Part shown: piece after piece, positions 57,614 through 64,000 of the stretch
Layout: the number at the start of each line of letters is the position of its first letter
Position numbering within the stretch: position 1 is the first letter of the stretch
Assembly: GCA_021780935.1 (NCBI GenBank)
Contig: JAJXXT010000160.1
Span: forward strand, 1 to 64,000
DNA: 64,000 bases
Direction: 5' to 3'
DNA from: Pseudomonadota bacterium
GTDB taxonomy: Bacteria; Pseudomonadota; Alphaproteobacteria; Acetobacterales; Acetobacteraceae
Translations under genes and position numbers: made by a program
Notes under the pieces: model-generated
Told to the model about the DNA's origin: nothing
Seen by the model: only the letters and a program-made list of their open reading frames with translations
Database searches by the model: none

Positions 57614-58582
57614 TCAGACCGCGGCGTCCTGGCCGATGGACAAAAACTTGTCGCGCCGGCGGGTGCGCAGCGCCGCGCCGTCGAGCTCGGCGAGCGGGGC
57701 GAGCGCCAGCGCGATGGCGTCGCCCACGGCGGCAACGGCGGCCTCGGGGTCGCGATGCGCGCCGCCGAGGGGCTCGGCGATGATCCGGTCGATCAGGCGC
57801 AGCCGGCGCAGGTCCTCGGCGGTCAGCTTCAGCGCCTCGGCGGCGGCCGCGGCCTGGGCCTGGTCCTTCCACAGGATCGCCGCACACCCCTCGGGCGAGA
57901 TCACGGAATAGATGCTGTGCTCCAGCATCAGCACCGCATCGCCGGTGGCCAGCGCGATGGCGCCGCCCGAACCGCCCTCGCCGACGATGGTGGCGACCAG
58001 GGGCACCGGTGCCGCCAGGCAGGCATCGATCGACCGGGCGATCGCCTCCGCCTGGCCGCGCGCCTCGGCCTCGATGCCGGGAAACGCCCCGGAGGTGTCC
58101 ACCAAGCTCAGCACCGGCAGGTTGAAGCGGCCCGCCAGCTCCATCAGGCGCCGCGCCTTGCGATACCCCTCGGGTTTGCTCATGCCGAAATTATGCGCGA
58201 CCCGGCTCTCGGTGTCGGAGCCTTTTTCGGTGCCGAGCACCGCCACCGCCCGGCCGCGAAACCGCCCGATCCCGCCGATGATCGCGGCGTCGTCGGCAAA
58301 CGCCCGGTCGCCGGCGAGCGGGGTGAAGTCGGTGATCAGCCCGGCGACATAATCCGTGGCCTTGGGGCGGTCCGGGTGACGGGCGACCTGGGTCTTCTGC
58401 CATGGCGTGAGGCGGGCGTAGGTGGCGCGCAATTCTCGCTCGACCTTGACGGAAAGCCGGCCAACCTCGTCGGCGATGTTGAGCCCGCCGCCCGGACCCT
58501 GGGGCTCGGCCATCTGCCGCAGCTCGTCGATCTTGGCCTCAAGCTCGGCGATCGGCTTTTCGAAGTCCAGGAAGTGTCGCAT
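57614..58582 (-). CDS. accA: Acetyl-CoA carboxylase carboxyltransferase subunit alpha
   Basis: AccA with AccD moves the carboxyl group from carboxybiotin to acetyl-CoA, the first step of fatty acid synthesis. The 322-residue protein starts MRHFLDFEKPIAELEAKIDE, typical of alphaproteobacteria. It contains the carboxyltransferase core FGMSKPEGYRKARRLM, DTSGAFPGIEAEARGQ and EGGSGGAIAL. A longer frame to 58945 overlaps xerD and is rejected. TAG ten bases before the ATG and no Shine-Dalgarno suggest a leaderless transcript. It is 65 bases downstream of xerD. Confidence 0.96.
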   Translation of the reverse strand: MRHFLDFEKPIAELEAKIDELRQMAEPQGPGGGLNIADEVGRLSVKVERELRATYARLTPWQKTQVARHPDRPKATDYVAGLITDFTPLAGDRAFADDAAIIGGIGRFRGRAVAVLGTEKGSDTESRVAHNFGMSKPEGYRKARRLMELAGRFNLPVLSLVDTSGAFPGIEAEARGQAEAIARSIDACLAAPVPLVATIVGEGGSGGAIALATGDAVLMLEHSIYSVISPEGCAAILWKDQAQAAAAAEALKLTAEDLRRLRLIDRIIAEPLGGAHRDPEAAVAAVGDAIALALAPLAELDGAALRTRRRDKFLSIGQDAAV

Positions 58583-58647
58583 GCGCCCGGGGCTAGCATC
58601 TTTCAGCGCGCCGGTCAGGGGGGGAGGGGGCAGGTGCGGGCCTGGGG

Positions 58648-59550
58648 TCAGCCGCGCTCGGTTCGGCGGGCGAGCGGATGGTGCGCCTCGACGAGCCTGG
58701 CAAGGCGCTCGGCCTGGACGTGCGTGTAGATCTCGGTGGTCGCGATGTCGGCGTGACCGAGCAAAAGCTGTAACGAGCGCAGATCCGCGCCACGCGCGAG
58801 CATGTGGCTGGCGAAGGCGTGGCGCAGCACGTGCGGCGAGACCCGGGCCGGGTCGAGCCCGGCGGCGAGCGCCGTGCGCTTCAGCATCAGCCAGAAACCC
58901 TGGCGGGTGAGCGGGCGCGCCGGCGCACGGCCGGGAAACAGCCATCCGGAACCATGGGAGCCGGCCGCCGGCAGGCTTCGCGCCGCCGCCCGTGCCGCCT
59001 CCGACAGCGGCACCATGCGGTCCTTGCCGCCCTTGCCGCGCACCAGCAGCATCCGCCCCTCGGTGTTCAGCGCGGCGCGGCGCAGGCCGAGCAGCTCCGA
59101 GACCCGGAGCCCCGTAGCGTAGAGCAACTCCAGCGCCGCGGTCATCGTCGCCGCCTCGCCGGGCTCCGGCAGGGCGCGGGCGGCGGCGAGCAGCGCGTCC
59201 ACCTCCGCCTCGGTCAGGAGTTTCGGCAGGCGGCTGGGCAGGCGCGGCGAGTCGAGCCCGGCGGCGGGGTCGTCGGCGCGGACCTGCTCGCGCAGCAGGT
59301 GTCGATAGAACTGTCGCAGCGCCGAGAGCTTGCGCGCGGCACTGCGCGCCGCAATCCCCTCCGCCTCAAGTTGCGCGAGGAAGCCGCGCAGGCTCGCCTC
59401 GGAGGCGGTGGCGAGCTCCTCGCCCCGCCCCGCCGCAAACGCGGCGAACCCTTCGAGGTCGCGGCGATAGGCCAGCAGCGTGTTGCGCGCCGCCCCGCGC
59501 TCGGCGGCGAGCATTTCGAGAAAAGCCTCGAGGTGGCGCAAGCCGCTCAT
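58648..59550 (-). CDS. xerD: Tyrosine recombinase XerD
   Basis: A 300-residue site-specific recombinase that with XerC resolves chromosome dimers at dif. The N-terminal SAM-like domain begins LRHLEAFLEMLAAERGAARN. Catalytic residues are in LLYATGLRVSELLGL (Arg), HVLRHAFASHMLARGADLRS (His-x2-Arg), LLGHADIATTEIYTHV (His and the nucleophile Tyr). ATG 59550 gives the family length; a start at 59616 adds 22 residues. It is divergent from aroKB and precedes accA, a conserved alphaproteobacterial order, which argues for XerD rather than a phage integrase. Confidence 0.92.
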   Translation of the reverse strand: MSGLRHLEAFLEMLAAERGAARNTLLAYRRDLEGFAAFAAGRGEELATASEASLRGFLAQLEAEGIAARSAARKLSALRQFYRHLLREQVRADDPAAGLDSPRLPSRLPKLLTEAEVDALLAAARALPEPGEAATMTAALELLYATGLRVSELLGLRRAALNTEGRMLLVRGKGGKDRMVPLSEAARAAARSLPAAGSHGSGWLFPGRAPARPLTRQGFWLMLKRTALAAGLDPARVSPHVLRHAFASHMLARGADLRSLQLLLGHADIATTEIYTHVQAERLARLVEAHHPLARRTERG

Positions 59551-59694
59551 CGCTGCGTGTCGCCCGTCCCGCGCAGTGATACGAAGCTCTTGAGCAGGAT
59601 ACGCCGCATCGCTCACTCATAGCATGAGGAATCCCCTGGGCCACCCGATAATCCGTCTGGGTGCAATCGCCGCCACCGTGCTAGAGCCGCGCGG

Positions 59695-61383
59695 ATGAAC
59701 GACGACAGCGCCCTCGCCGAGAGCCAGGCGTCACCGGCCGCGGCCAACCTGCCCGCCGGGCGCAGCATCGTGCTGGTCGGCATCATGGGCGCGGGCAAGA
59801 CCTCCATCGGCCGTCGCCTGGCCGCCCGGCTCGGCCTGCCGTTCCGCGACGCCGACCTCGAGATCGAGCAGGCGGCGGGATGCTCGATCGCGGAAATTTT
59901 TGCGCGTTTCGGCGAGCCGGCCTTCCGCGACGGCGAGAAGCGCGTGATCAAGCGTCTGCTCGCGGCGGAGCCGATCGTGCTCGCCGCTGGCGGCGGCGCC
60001 TATATGGACCCGCAGACGCGCGCCGTGATCCGCGCCAGCGCTGTCTCGGTCTGGCTGCGCTCCACGCTGCCCGTGCTGCTGCGCCGCGTCGCGCACCGCA
60101 CGCACCGCCCGCTGCTCAACGCCGACGACCCGGAGGTGGTGCTGCGGCGGCTGATCGAGCTGCGCTACCCCGTCTACGCCGAGGCCGACATCACCGTCGA
60201 TTGCGGCGACGAACCGCCGGAGGCGACGACCGAGGCGGTGCTGCGGGCACTGGCCGAGCACCGCCCGCCGCGGCGCCTGCCGGTCGCACTGACGGGCGGT
60301 GGCTATGACGTCACGGTGGGCGAGGGGTTGCTCGCGAAGGCGGGCAGCCTGCTGGGGCCGGTGCTGCCGCAGCGCCGCGCGGTGGTGGTGACGGACGACC
60401 ATGTGGCCGGGCTGCATGCAGGTGCGCTGCTCTCGGGGCTCTCGCAGGCCGGGTTCGAGACCGGCGAGCCGATTGTGCTGCCGGCGGGGGAAACCACGAA
60501 ATCGGCCGAAGCGTATCTGGCGCTGGCGAGCGAGTTGCTCGACCGGCGGGTGGAACGGCGCACCGCGGTGATCGCGCTGGGCGGCGGCGTCGTCGGCGAC
60601 CTTGCCGGCTTCGCGGCGGCCACGGTGCTGCGCGGCCTGCCGTTCGTGCAGGTGCCGACGACCCTGCTCGCCCAGGTCGATTCGAGCGTCGGCGGCAAGA
60701 CCGGGATCAACACCCGCCACGGCAAGAACTTGCTCGGTGCGTTCCACCAGCCGCGGGCGGTCCTCGCGGACATGGGCGTGCTCGCGACCCTGCCGGGGCG
60801 CGAGCTGCGCGCCGGCTATGCCGAGATCGCCAAGGCCGGGCTGATCGGCGATGCGCCCTTCTTCACCTGGTGCGAGGCCAACGCCGCCGCCCTGCTGGCG
60901 GGCGATGCTGGCGTACAGGCGGAGGCGGTGTGGCGGGCCTGCGCCTTCAAGGCGCGCGTGGTCGGCGACGACGAGCGCGAGGAAAAGCCGAATGACGGCC
61001 GCGCGCTGCTCAATCTCGGCCACACGTTCGGCCACGCGATCGAGGCCGAGTGCGGCTATGGCCAGGTGCTGCACGGCGAGGCCGTGGCGGTCGGGCTCGG
61101 GCTCGCGTTCCGGCTTTCGGCCCGGCTCGGCCACTGCGACGCCTCACTGGCGGACCGCATCGAGGCGCATCTGGAGGCGTGCGGCCTGCCGGCGACAACC
61201 GGGCATCTCAACCGCCGGCTTTCCGCCGACCGCCTCGTCGCCCACATGGCGCGTGACAAAAAGATACGCGACGGGCGACTTGCCTTCGTGCTCGCGCGCG
61301 GTATTGGCAAAGCGTTCACCAGTACCGACGTGCCGCCGGAAGCCGTGCTGGAGGTGCTGCGGGAGCAGGGCTGCGCCGACTGA
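59695..61383 (+). CDS. aroKB: Fused shikimate kinase - 3-dehydroquinate synthase
   Basis: A single 562-residue frame encodes two shikimate-pathway enzymes. Residues ~20-190 are shikimate kinase AroK with Walker A GIMGAGKTS (29-37) and the substrate stretch FGEPAFRDGEKRVI, then LAAGGGAYMD. Residues ~195-562 are AroB with VIALGGGVVGDLAGFAAA, VDSSVGGKTGINTRHGKN and NLGHTFGHAIEAE. In most alphaproteobacteria these are adjacent separate genes. The kinase acts two steps after the synthase, so the fusion is not simple channelling. TAGAGC ends seven bases before the ATG, the leaderless pattern. Confidence 0.95.
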   Translation: MNDDSALAESQASPAAANLPAGRSIVLVGIMGAGKTSIGRRLAARLGLPFRDADLEIEQAAGCSIAEIFARFGEPAFRDGEKRVIKRLLAAEPIVLAAGGGAYMDPQTRAVIRASAVSVWLRSTLPVLLRRVAHRTHRPLLNADDPEVVLRRLIELRYPVYAEADITVDCGDEPPEATTEAVLRALAEHRPPRRLPVALTGGGYDVTVGEGLLAKAGSLLGPVLPQRRAVVVTDDHVAGLHAGALLSGLSQAGFETGEPIVLPAGETTKSAEAYLALASELLDRRVERRTAVIALGGGVVGDLAGFAAATVLRGLPFVQVPTTLLAQVDSSVGGKTGINTRHGKNLLGAFHQPRAVLADMGVLATLPGRELRAGYAEIAKAGLIGDAPFFTWCEANAAALLAGDAGVQAEAVWRACAFKARVVGDDEREEKPNDGRALLNLGHTFGHAIEAECGYGQVLHGEAVAVGLGLAFRLSARLGHCDASLADRIEAHLEACGLPATTGHLNRRLSADRLVAHMARDKKIRDGRLAFVLARGIGKAFTSTDVPPEAVLEVLREQGCAD

Positions 61384-61421
61384 CGGTGCTACATTTCGCG
61401 AGCGGAAGGGTACGATTACCC

Positions 61422-62738
61422 ATGCGTATCTCGGTTTTCGGAATTGGCTATGTCGGCGCCGTCGCGTGCGGCTGTCTGGCGCGTATGGGCCACGAGGTCG
61501 TCGGCGTCGATGTCGCTGGGGCGAAGGTGGCGTTGCTCGGCTCCGGCCGTTCGCCGATCGTGGAGGCGCAGATCGGTGAGATCATTGCCGATGCGGTATC
61601 TTCCGGCCGCCTGACCGCGACCAGCGATGTCGAGGCGGCGGTGGCGCGAACGGAGCTTTCCTTCATCGCCGTGGGAACGCCGAGCGGACCCGACGGTGCG
61701 CTGTCGATGGCGGCCGTCGAGCAGGTCTGTGCAGCGATCGGACGCGGCCTGCGCGATAAGCCGACACCGCACGCTGTGGTGATGCGTTCCACGGTCCCGC
61801 CGGGTACGGGGGACGAGCGGGCGTTGCCGATACTGATCCGGGAGTCCGGACGGGCGCCCGGGCAGGGTCTGGACTATTATTCCAATCCCGAGTTTTTGCG
61901 CGAGGGAACGGCGGTCGCGGATTTCCACGCGCCGCCAATGACATTGATTGGCGCCGTGGCGGGTGACGATGCGGCGGTCCTCCGCGCGCTCTACGCCCCG
62001 ATTCCCGGGGCGGTACACGTAGTGCCACTGCGGGTCGCGGAGAGCGTGAAATACCTCTCCAACGCCTACCACGCGGTGAAGCTCGCCTTCGCCAACGAGG
62101 CGGGGCAGGTTCTCGCGGCGCACGGGGTCGATGCGCCGGAGGCGTTCCGCCTGTTCCGCGAAGACCGGGTATTGAATGTTTCGCCGGCGTATCTTCGCCC
62201 CGGCTTTGCGTTTGGCGGATCCTGCCTGCCCAAGGATGTGCGCGGCATTCTGGCGCTGGGTGCGATGAAGCACGTCGCGACCCCGTTTCTATCGAGCGTG
62301 CTGCCGAGTAACGATGCACTGGTGGAGAGCGCCTTTGCGCGCATTGCCGCGGGCGGGCGGCAGAAGATCGCGCTGTTCGGTCTGGCCTTCAAACCCGGCA
62401 CCGACGATCTGCGGGAGTCGCCGTTCGTGGCGCTCGCGGAACGTTTGATCGGACGAGGGTACGAACTTGCGATTTTCGACCGGCATGTGCAAGTCGCGCG
62501 GCTGGTCGGTAGCAACCGCGCCTATATCGAACGCGAAATCCCGCATCTGGAGCGGCTTTTGGCCACCGATGCGGCAGTGACCGCGCGCGATTGCCGCACC
62601 GCGGTGATCGGCCATGTCGGGGATGCGGATCTGCCGGCGCTCTGCGCCGCGCTGACCGACCAGCGGGTGATCGACCTCGCTTGTGTGCCGGCCCTGCGGA
62701 GCCTGACGGGTATCGCCTATGAGGGTATCTGCTGGTGA
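61422..62738 (+). CDS. GDP-mannose 6-dehydrogenase-like (UDP-Glc/GDP-Man dehydrogenase family)
   Basis: A 438-residue NAD-dependent nucleotide-sugar dehydrogenase that oxidises a sugar C6 to a uronic acid in two steps. The N-terminal Rossmann motif is FGIGYVGAVACGCLARMGHE. Catalytic Cys268 is in FGGSCLPKD, the same residue number as in Pseudomonas AlgD, and the total length is nearly that of AlgD. GDP-mannose is therefore the more likely substrate, but UDP-glucose is possible. GGAAGGG lies upstream of ATG 61422. It is followed by a glycosyltransferase and probably belongs to an exopolysaccharide cluster that continues beyond the window. Confidence 0.87.
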   Translation: MRISVFGIGYVGAVACGCLARMGHEVVGVDVAGAKVALLGSGRSPIVEAQIGEIIADAVSSGRLTATSDVEAAVARTELSFIAVGTPSGPDGALSMAAVEQVCAAIGRGLRDKPTPHAVVMRSTVPPGTGDERALPILIRESGRAPGQGLDYYSNPEFLREGTAVADFHAPPMTLIGAVAGDDAAVLRALYAPIPGAVHVVPLRVAESVKYLSNAYHAVKLAFANEAGQVLAAHGVDAPEAFRLFREDRVLNVSPAYLRPGFAFGGSCLPKDVRGILALGAMKHVATPFLSSVLPSNDALVESAFARIAAGGRQKIALFGLAFKPGTDDLRESPFVALAERLIGRGYELAIFDRHVQVARLVGSNRAYIEREIPHLERLLATDAAVTARDCRTAVIGHVGDADLPALCAALTDQRVIDLACVPALRSLTGIAYEGICW

Positions 62739-62762
62739 TTGGGCGGATCGGGTGAGGGTGGG

Positions 62763-63956
62763 GTGAGCCGGCCGCGGCTGCTGTTTGTCTCACCGCGTTT
62801 CCTGTTTCCGCTCGACCAGGGCGGGCGGATCCGCACCGCGGGCATCCTGCGGGCGATGAAAGGTGGTGCCTTCGAGGTCACGCTCGCCTCGCCGGTGCCG
62901 GCGGATGTAGAACGATTTGCGGGCGAGATCGACGGCGTGTGCGACCGCTTCGTTGCCTGGCCAGAGCCGCGTCGTGCGGCATTTGCGCGGGTGATGATGC
63001 TGGCTGGTCGTCTGCCGGTCGCGGTGGCGTGGGACCGGTCAGCTACGGCCAGCCGCGTGGTCGCCGAGGCTCTGGGGCAGACAGACCTTCTGGTCGCCGA
63101 CTTCCCCCACGCGGCGGTGCTGCTGGAGCGGGTGCCGGCGCGGTCGGTGATCTTCACGCATAACGTGGAGGCGGAGATTTTTGAGCGCCACGCGAAAGTT
63201 GCGCGCTGGCCGATGCGACGGGTCTGGGCGAGCCAGGCGCGCAAGATGCGCCGGTTCGAGGGTGAGACGCTGCGCCGGTTTGCGACCGCGATCGCGGTCT
63301 CACGGCGCGACAGCGAGGTGATCGCGCGCAACTACTCGCATCCCCGCGTGCGGCCGATCGCAACCGGCGTTGATCTGGATTTTCACGCCTACACGGAGCC
63401 GGCGGCAAGCGTGCCGACCGGGGGCGGCGTGGTGGTGTTCAGCGGCGCGATGGATTGGCCCGCCAACATCGACGGGTTGCGTTTTCTGATGGAGGCGGTC
63501 TGGCCGATCGTGCGTGCCCGGCGGCCATCGGTGCGCGGTGTCGGGGTGGGACGCAATCCGTCCGCTGCGCTGCGCGAGCAGGGGGCCAGGCTGGGCTGGA
63601 GTTTCACCGGGTATGTTGATGACGTGCGCCCACATGTGCGGGCGGCCGATGTCAGCGTGATCCCGCTGCGCGTCGGCAGTGGTACACGGCTCAAGGCATT
63701 CGAGGCGATGGCGGCGGGGCGGCCAATGGTCGCCACGACGCTGGGCGTCGAGGGGCTCGACGTGACTCACGGCGAGCATCTGCTGGTGGCCGACGATGCG
63801 CCGGCATTCGCCGAGGCCATCCTGCGCCTGCTGGATGACGACGCGCTGCGCCTCGGCATGGCGCGTGCCGCGCGTGGCCTGGTGGAGGCGAAATTCGGCT
63901 GGGACGTGGTTGGTCGCGCCTTCGAGGCGATCTGCCTGGAAGCGCTCGAGACCTGA
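62763..63956 (+). CDS. Glycosyltransferase, GT4-like (group 1)
   Basis: About 397 residues with the two-domain GT-B fold. The N-terminal acceptor domain starts RPRLLFVSPRFLFPLDQGGR. The C-terminal donor domain has VVFSGAMDWPANIDGLRFLM and the nucleotide-sugar region PLRVGSGTRLKAFEAMAAGR, which contains the family Glu. It transfers a sugar to a polysaccharide or lipid acceptor; donor and acceptor are not known. The start is a GTG at 62763 behind GAGGG; a TTG at 62739, one base after the preceding stop, is an alternative. It is co-transcribed with the dehydrogenase gene. Confidence 0.85.
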   Translation: MSRPRLLFVSPRFLFPLDQGGRIRTAGILRAMKGGAFEVTLASPVPADVERFAGEIDGVCDRFVAWPEPRRAAFARVMMLAGRLPVAVAWDRSATASRVVAEALGQTDLLVADFPHAAVLLERVPARSVIFTHNVEAEIFERHAKVARWPMRRVWASQARKMRRFEGETLRRFATAIAVSRRDSEVIARNYSHPRVRPIATGVDLDFHAYTEPAASVPTGGGVVVFSGAMDWPANIDGLRFLMEAVWPIVRARRPSVRGVGVGRNPSAALREQGARLGWSFTGYVDDVRPHVRAADVSVIPLRVGSGTRLKAFEAMAAGRPMVATTLGVEGLDVTHGEHLLVADDAPAFAEAILRLLDDDALRLGMARAARGLVEAKFGWDVVGRAFEAICLEALET

Positions 63957-63969
63957 CGCATATCGAGCA

Positions 63970-64000
63970 GTTGCCCCGAAACGCGGATGGGGCTTGCAAC
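63970..64000 (+). terminator. Hairpin after the glycosyltransferase gene, cut by window edge
   Basis: GCCCC (63973-63977) pairs with GGGGC (63989-63993) across 11 bases, and the flanking GTTG and CAAC can extend the stem with a small bulge. It begins 14 bases after the stop codon. Whether a T-run follows lies outside the window. Confidence 0.3.

Noticed and set aside
57614..58945. Longer accA version with 121 extra N-terminal residues
   Set aside because: The extension overlaps xerD and has no similarity to AccA, while MRHFLDFEKPI at 58582 is the family start.

Overview
This window looks like chromosomal DNA of a phototrophic, high-GC alphaproteobacterium, most likely of the family Acetobacteraceae (the Acidiphilium / Rhodopila / Acidisphaera type). 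The reasons are the GC-rich third codon positions, alphaproteobacterial gene orders (bolA / dnaJ-like / cobS / cobT; DUF4167 / prmC / prfA / hisS / ispG / rodZ; argJ / parvulin / secA; accA / xerD / aroK-aroB), a Hint_2-domain surface protein of a kind common in that family, and a bacteriochlorophyll gene pair bchE-bchJ. Genus assignment is inference.

Layout. 1-2.5 kb: end of a J-domain gene, then galU and a phosphomannomutase/phosphoglucomutase (sugar nucleotides). 2.6-9.1 kb: CLC channel, bchJ and bchE, an Atm1-type ABC exporter and a Nudix protein. The bchE promoter carries an FNR-type box and a TGT-N12-ACA PpsR/CrtJ-type palindrome. 9.2-17.4 kb: DUF6295 protein, dienelactone hydrolase, DUF4167, a PEP-CTERM protein, prmC, prfA, hisS, ispG, rodZ. 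17.6-23.6 kb: EI-Ntr (ptsP), glmU-glmS, a small secreted protein. 23.6-31.5 kb: small XRE regulator, glutathione reductase, class II DAHP synthase, and an overlapping run nicotinate phosphoribosyltransferase / nadE / unknown / gltX. 31.5-36.7 kb: argE, an M14 deacylase, cupin, IclR regulator, ThDP enzyme. 36.7-43.5 kb: cobT, cobS, J-domain protein, bolA, alpha/beta hydrolase, DUF2889, CinA-like protein. 43.7-54.3 kb: 1129-residue Hint protein, GNAT-MutT fusion, argJ, parvulin, secA, glutamine amidotransferase. 54.4-55.95 kb: the only clearly accessory stretch, an AT-richer secreted six-cysteine protein next to a truncated IS5-type transposase. 56-64 kb: MFS exporter, accA, xerD, a fused aroK-aroB, an AlgD-like dehydrogenase and a glycosyltransferase.

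How the genes work together. GalU, PMM/PGM, GlmS/GlmU, the AlgD-like dehydrogenase and the terminal glycosyltransferase make activated sugars for envelope and exopolysaccharide. Class II DAHP synthase and AroKB belong to the shikimate pathway. NAPRTase and NadE make NAD. CobS/CobT insert cobalt during aerobic cobalamin synthesis, and BchE itself is a cobalamin-dependent radical SAM enzyme. SecA and parvulin serve protein export.

No tRNA, rRNA, CRISPR array, prophage or complete IS element was seen. No gap between genes exceeds 300 bases. The most notable observations are the composite FNR/PpsR promoter on an isolated bchEJ pair, a recurring TAG-N9/10-ATG arrangement suggesting leaderless transcripts, the large Hint protein, the AT-rich orphan beside the IS remnant, two gene fusions (GNAT-MutT and AroK-AroB), and short iterated repeats upstream of the MFS gene.
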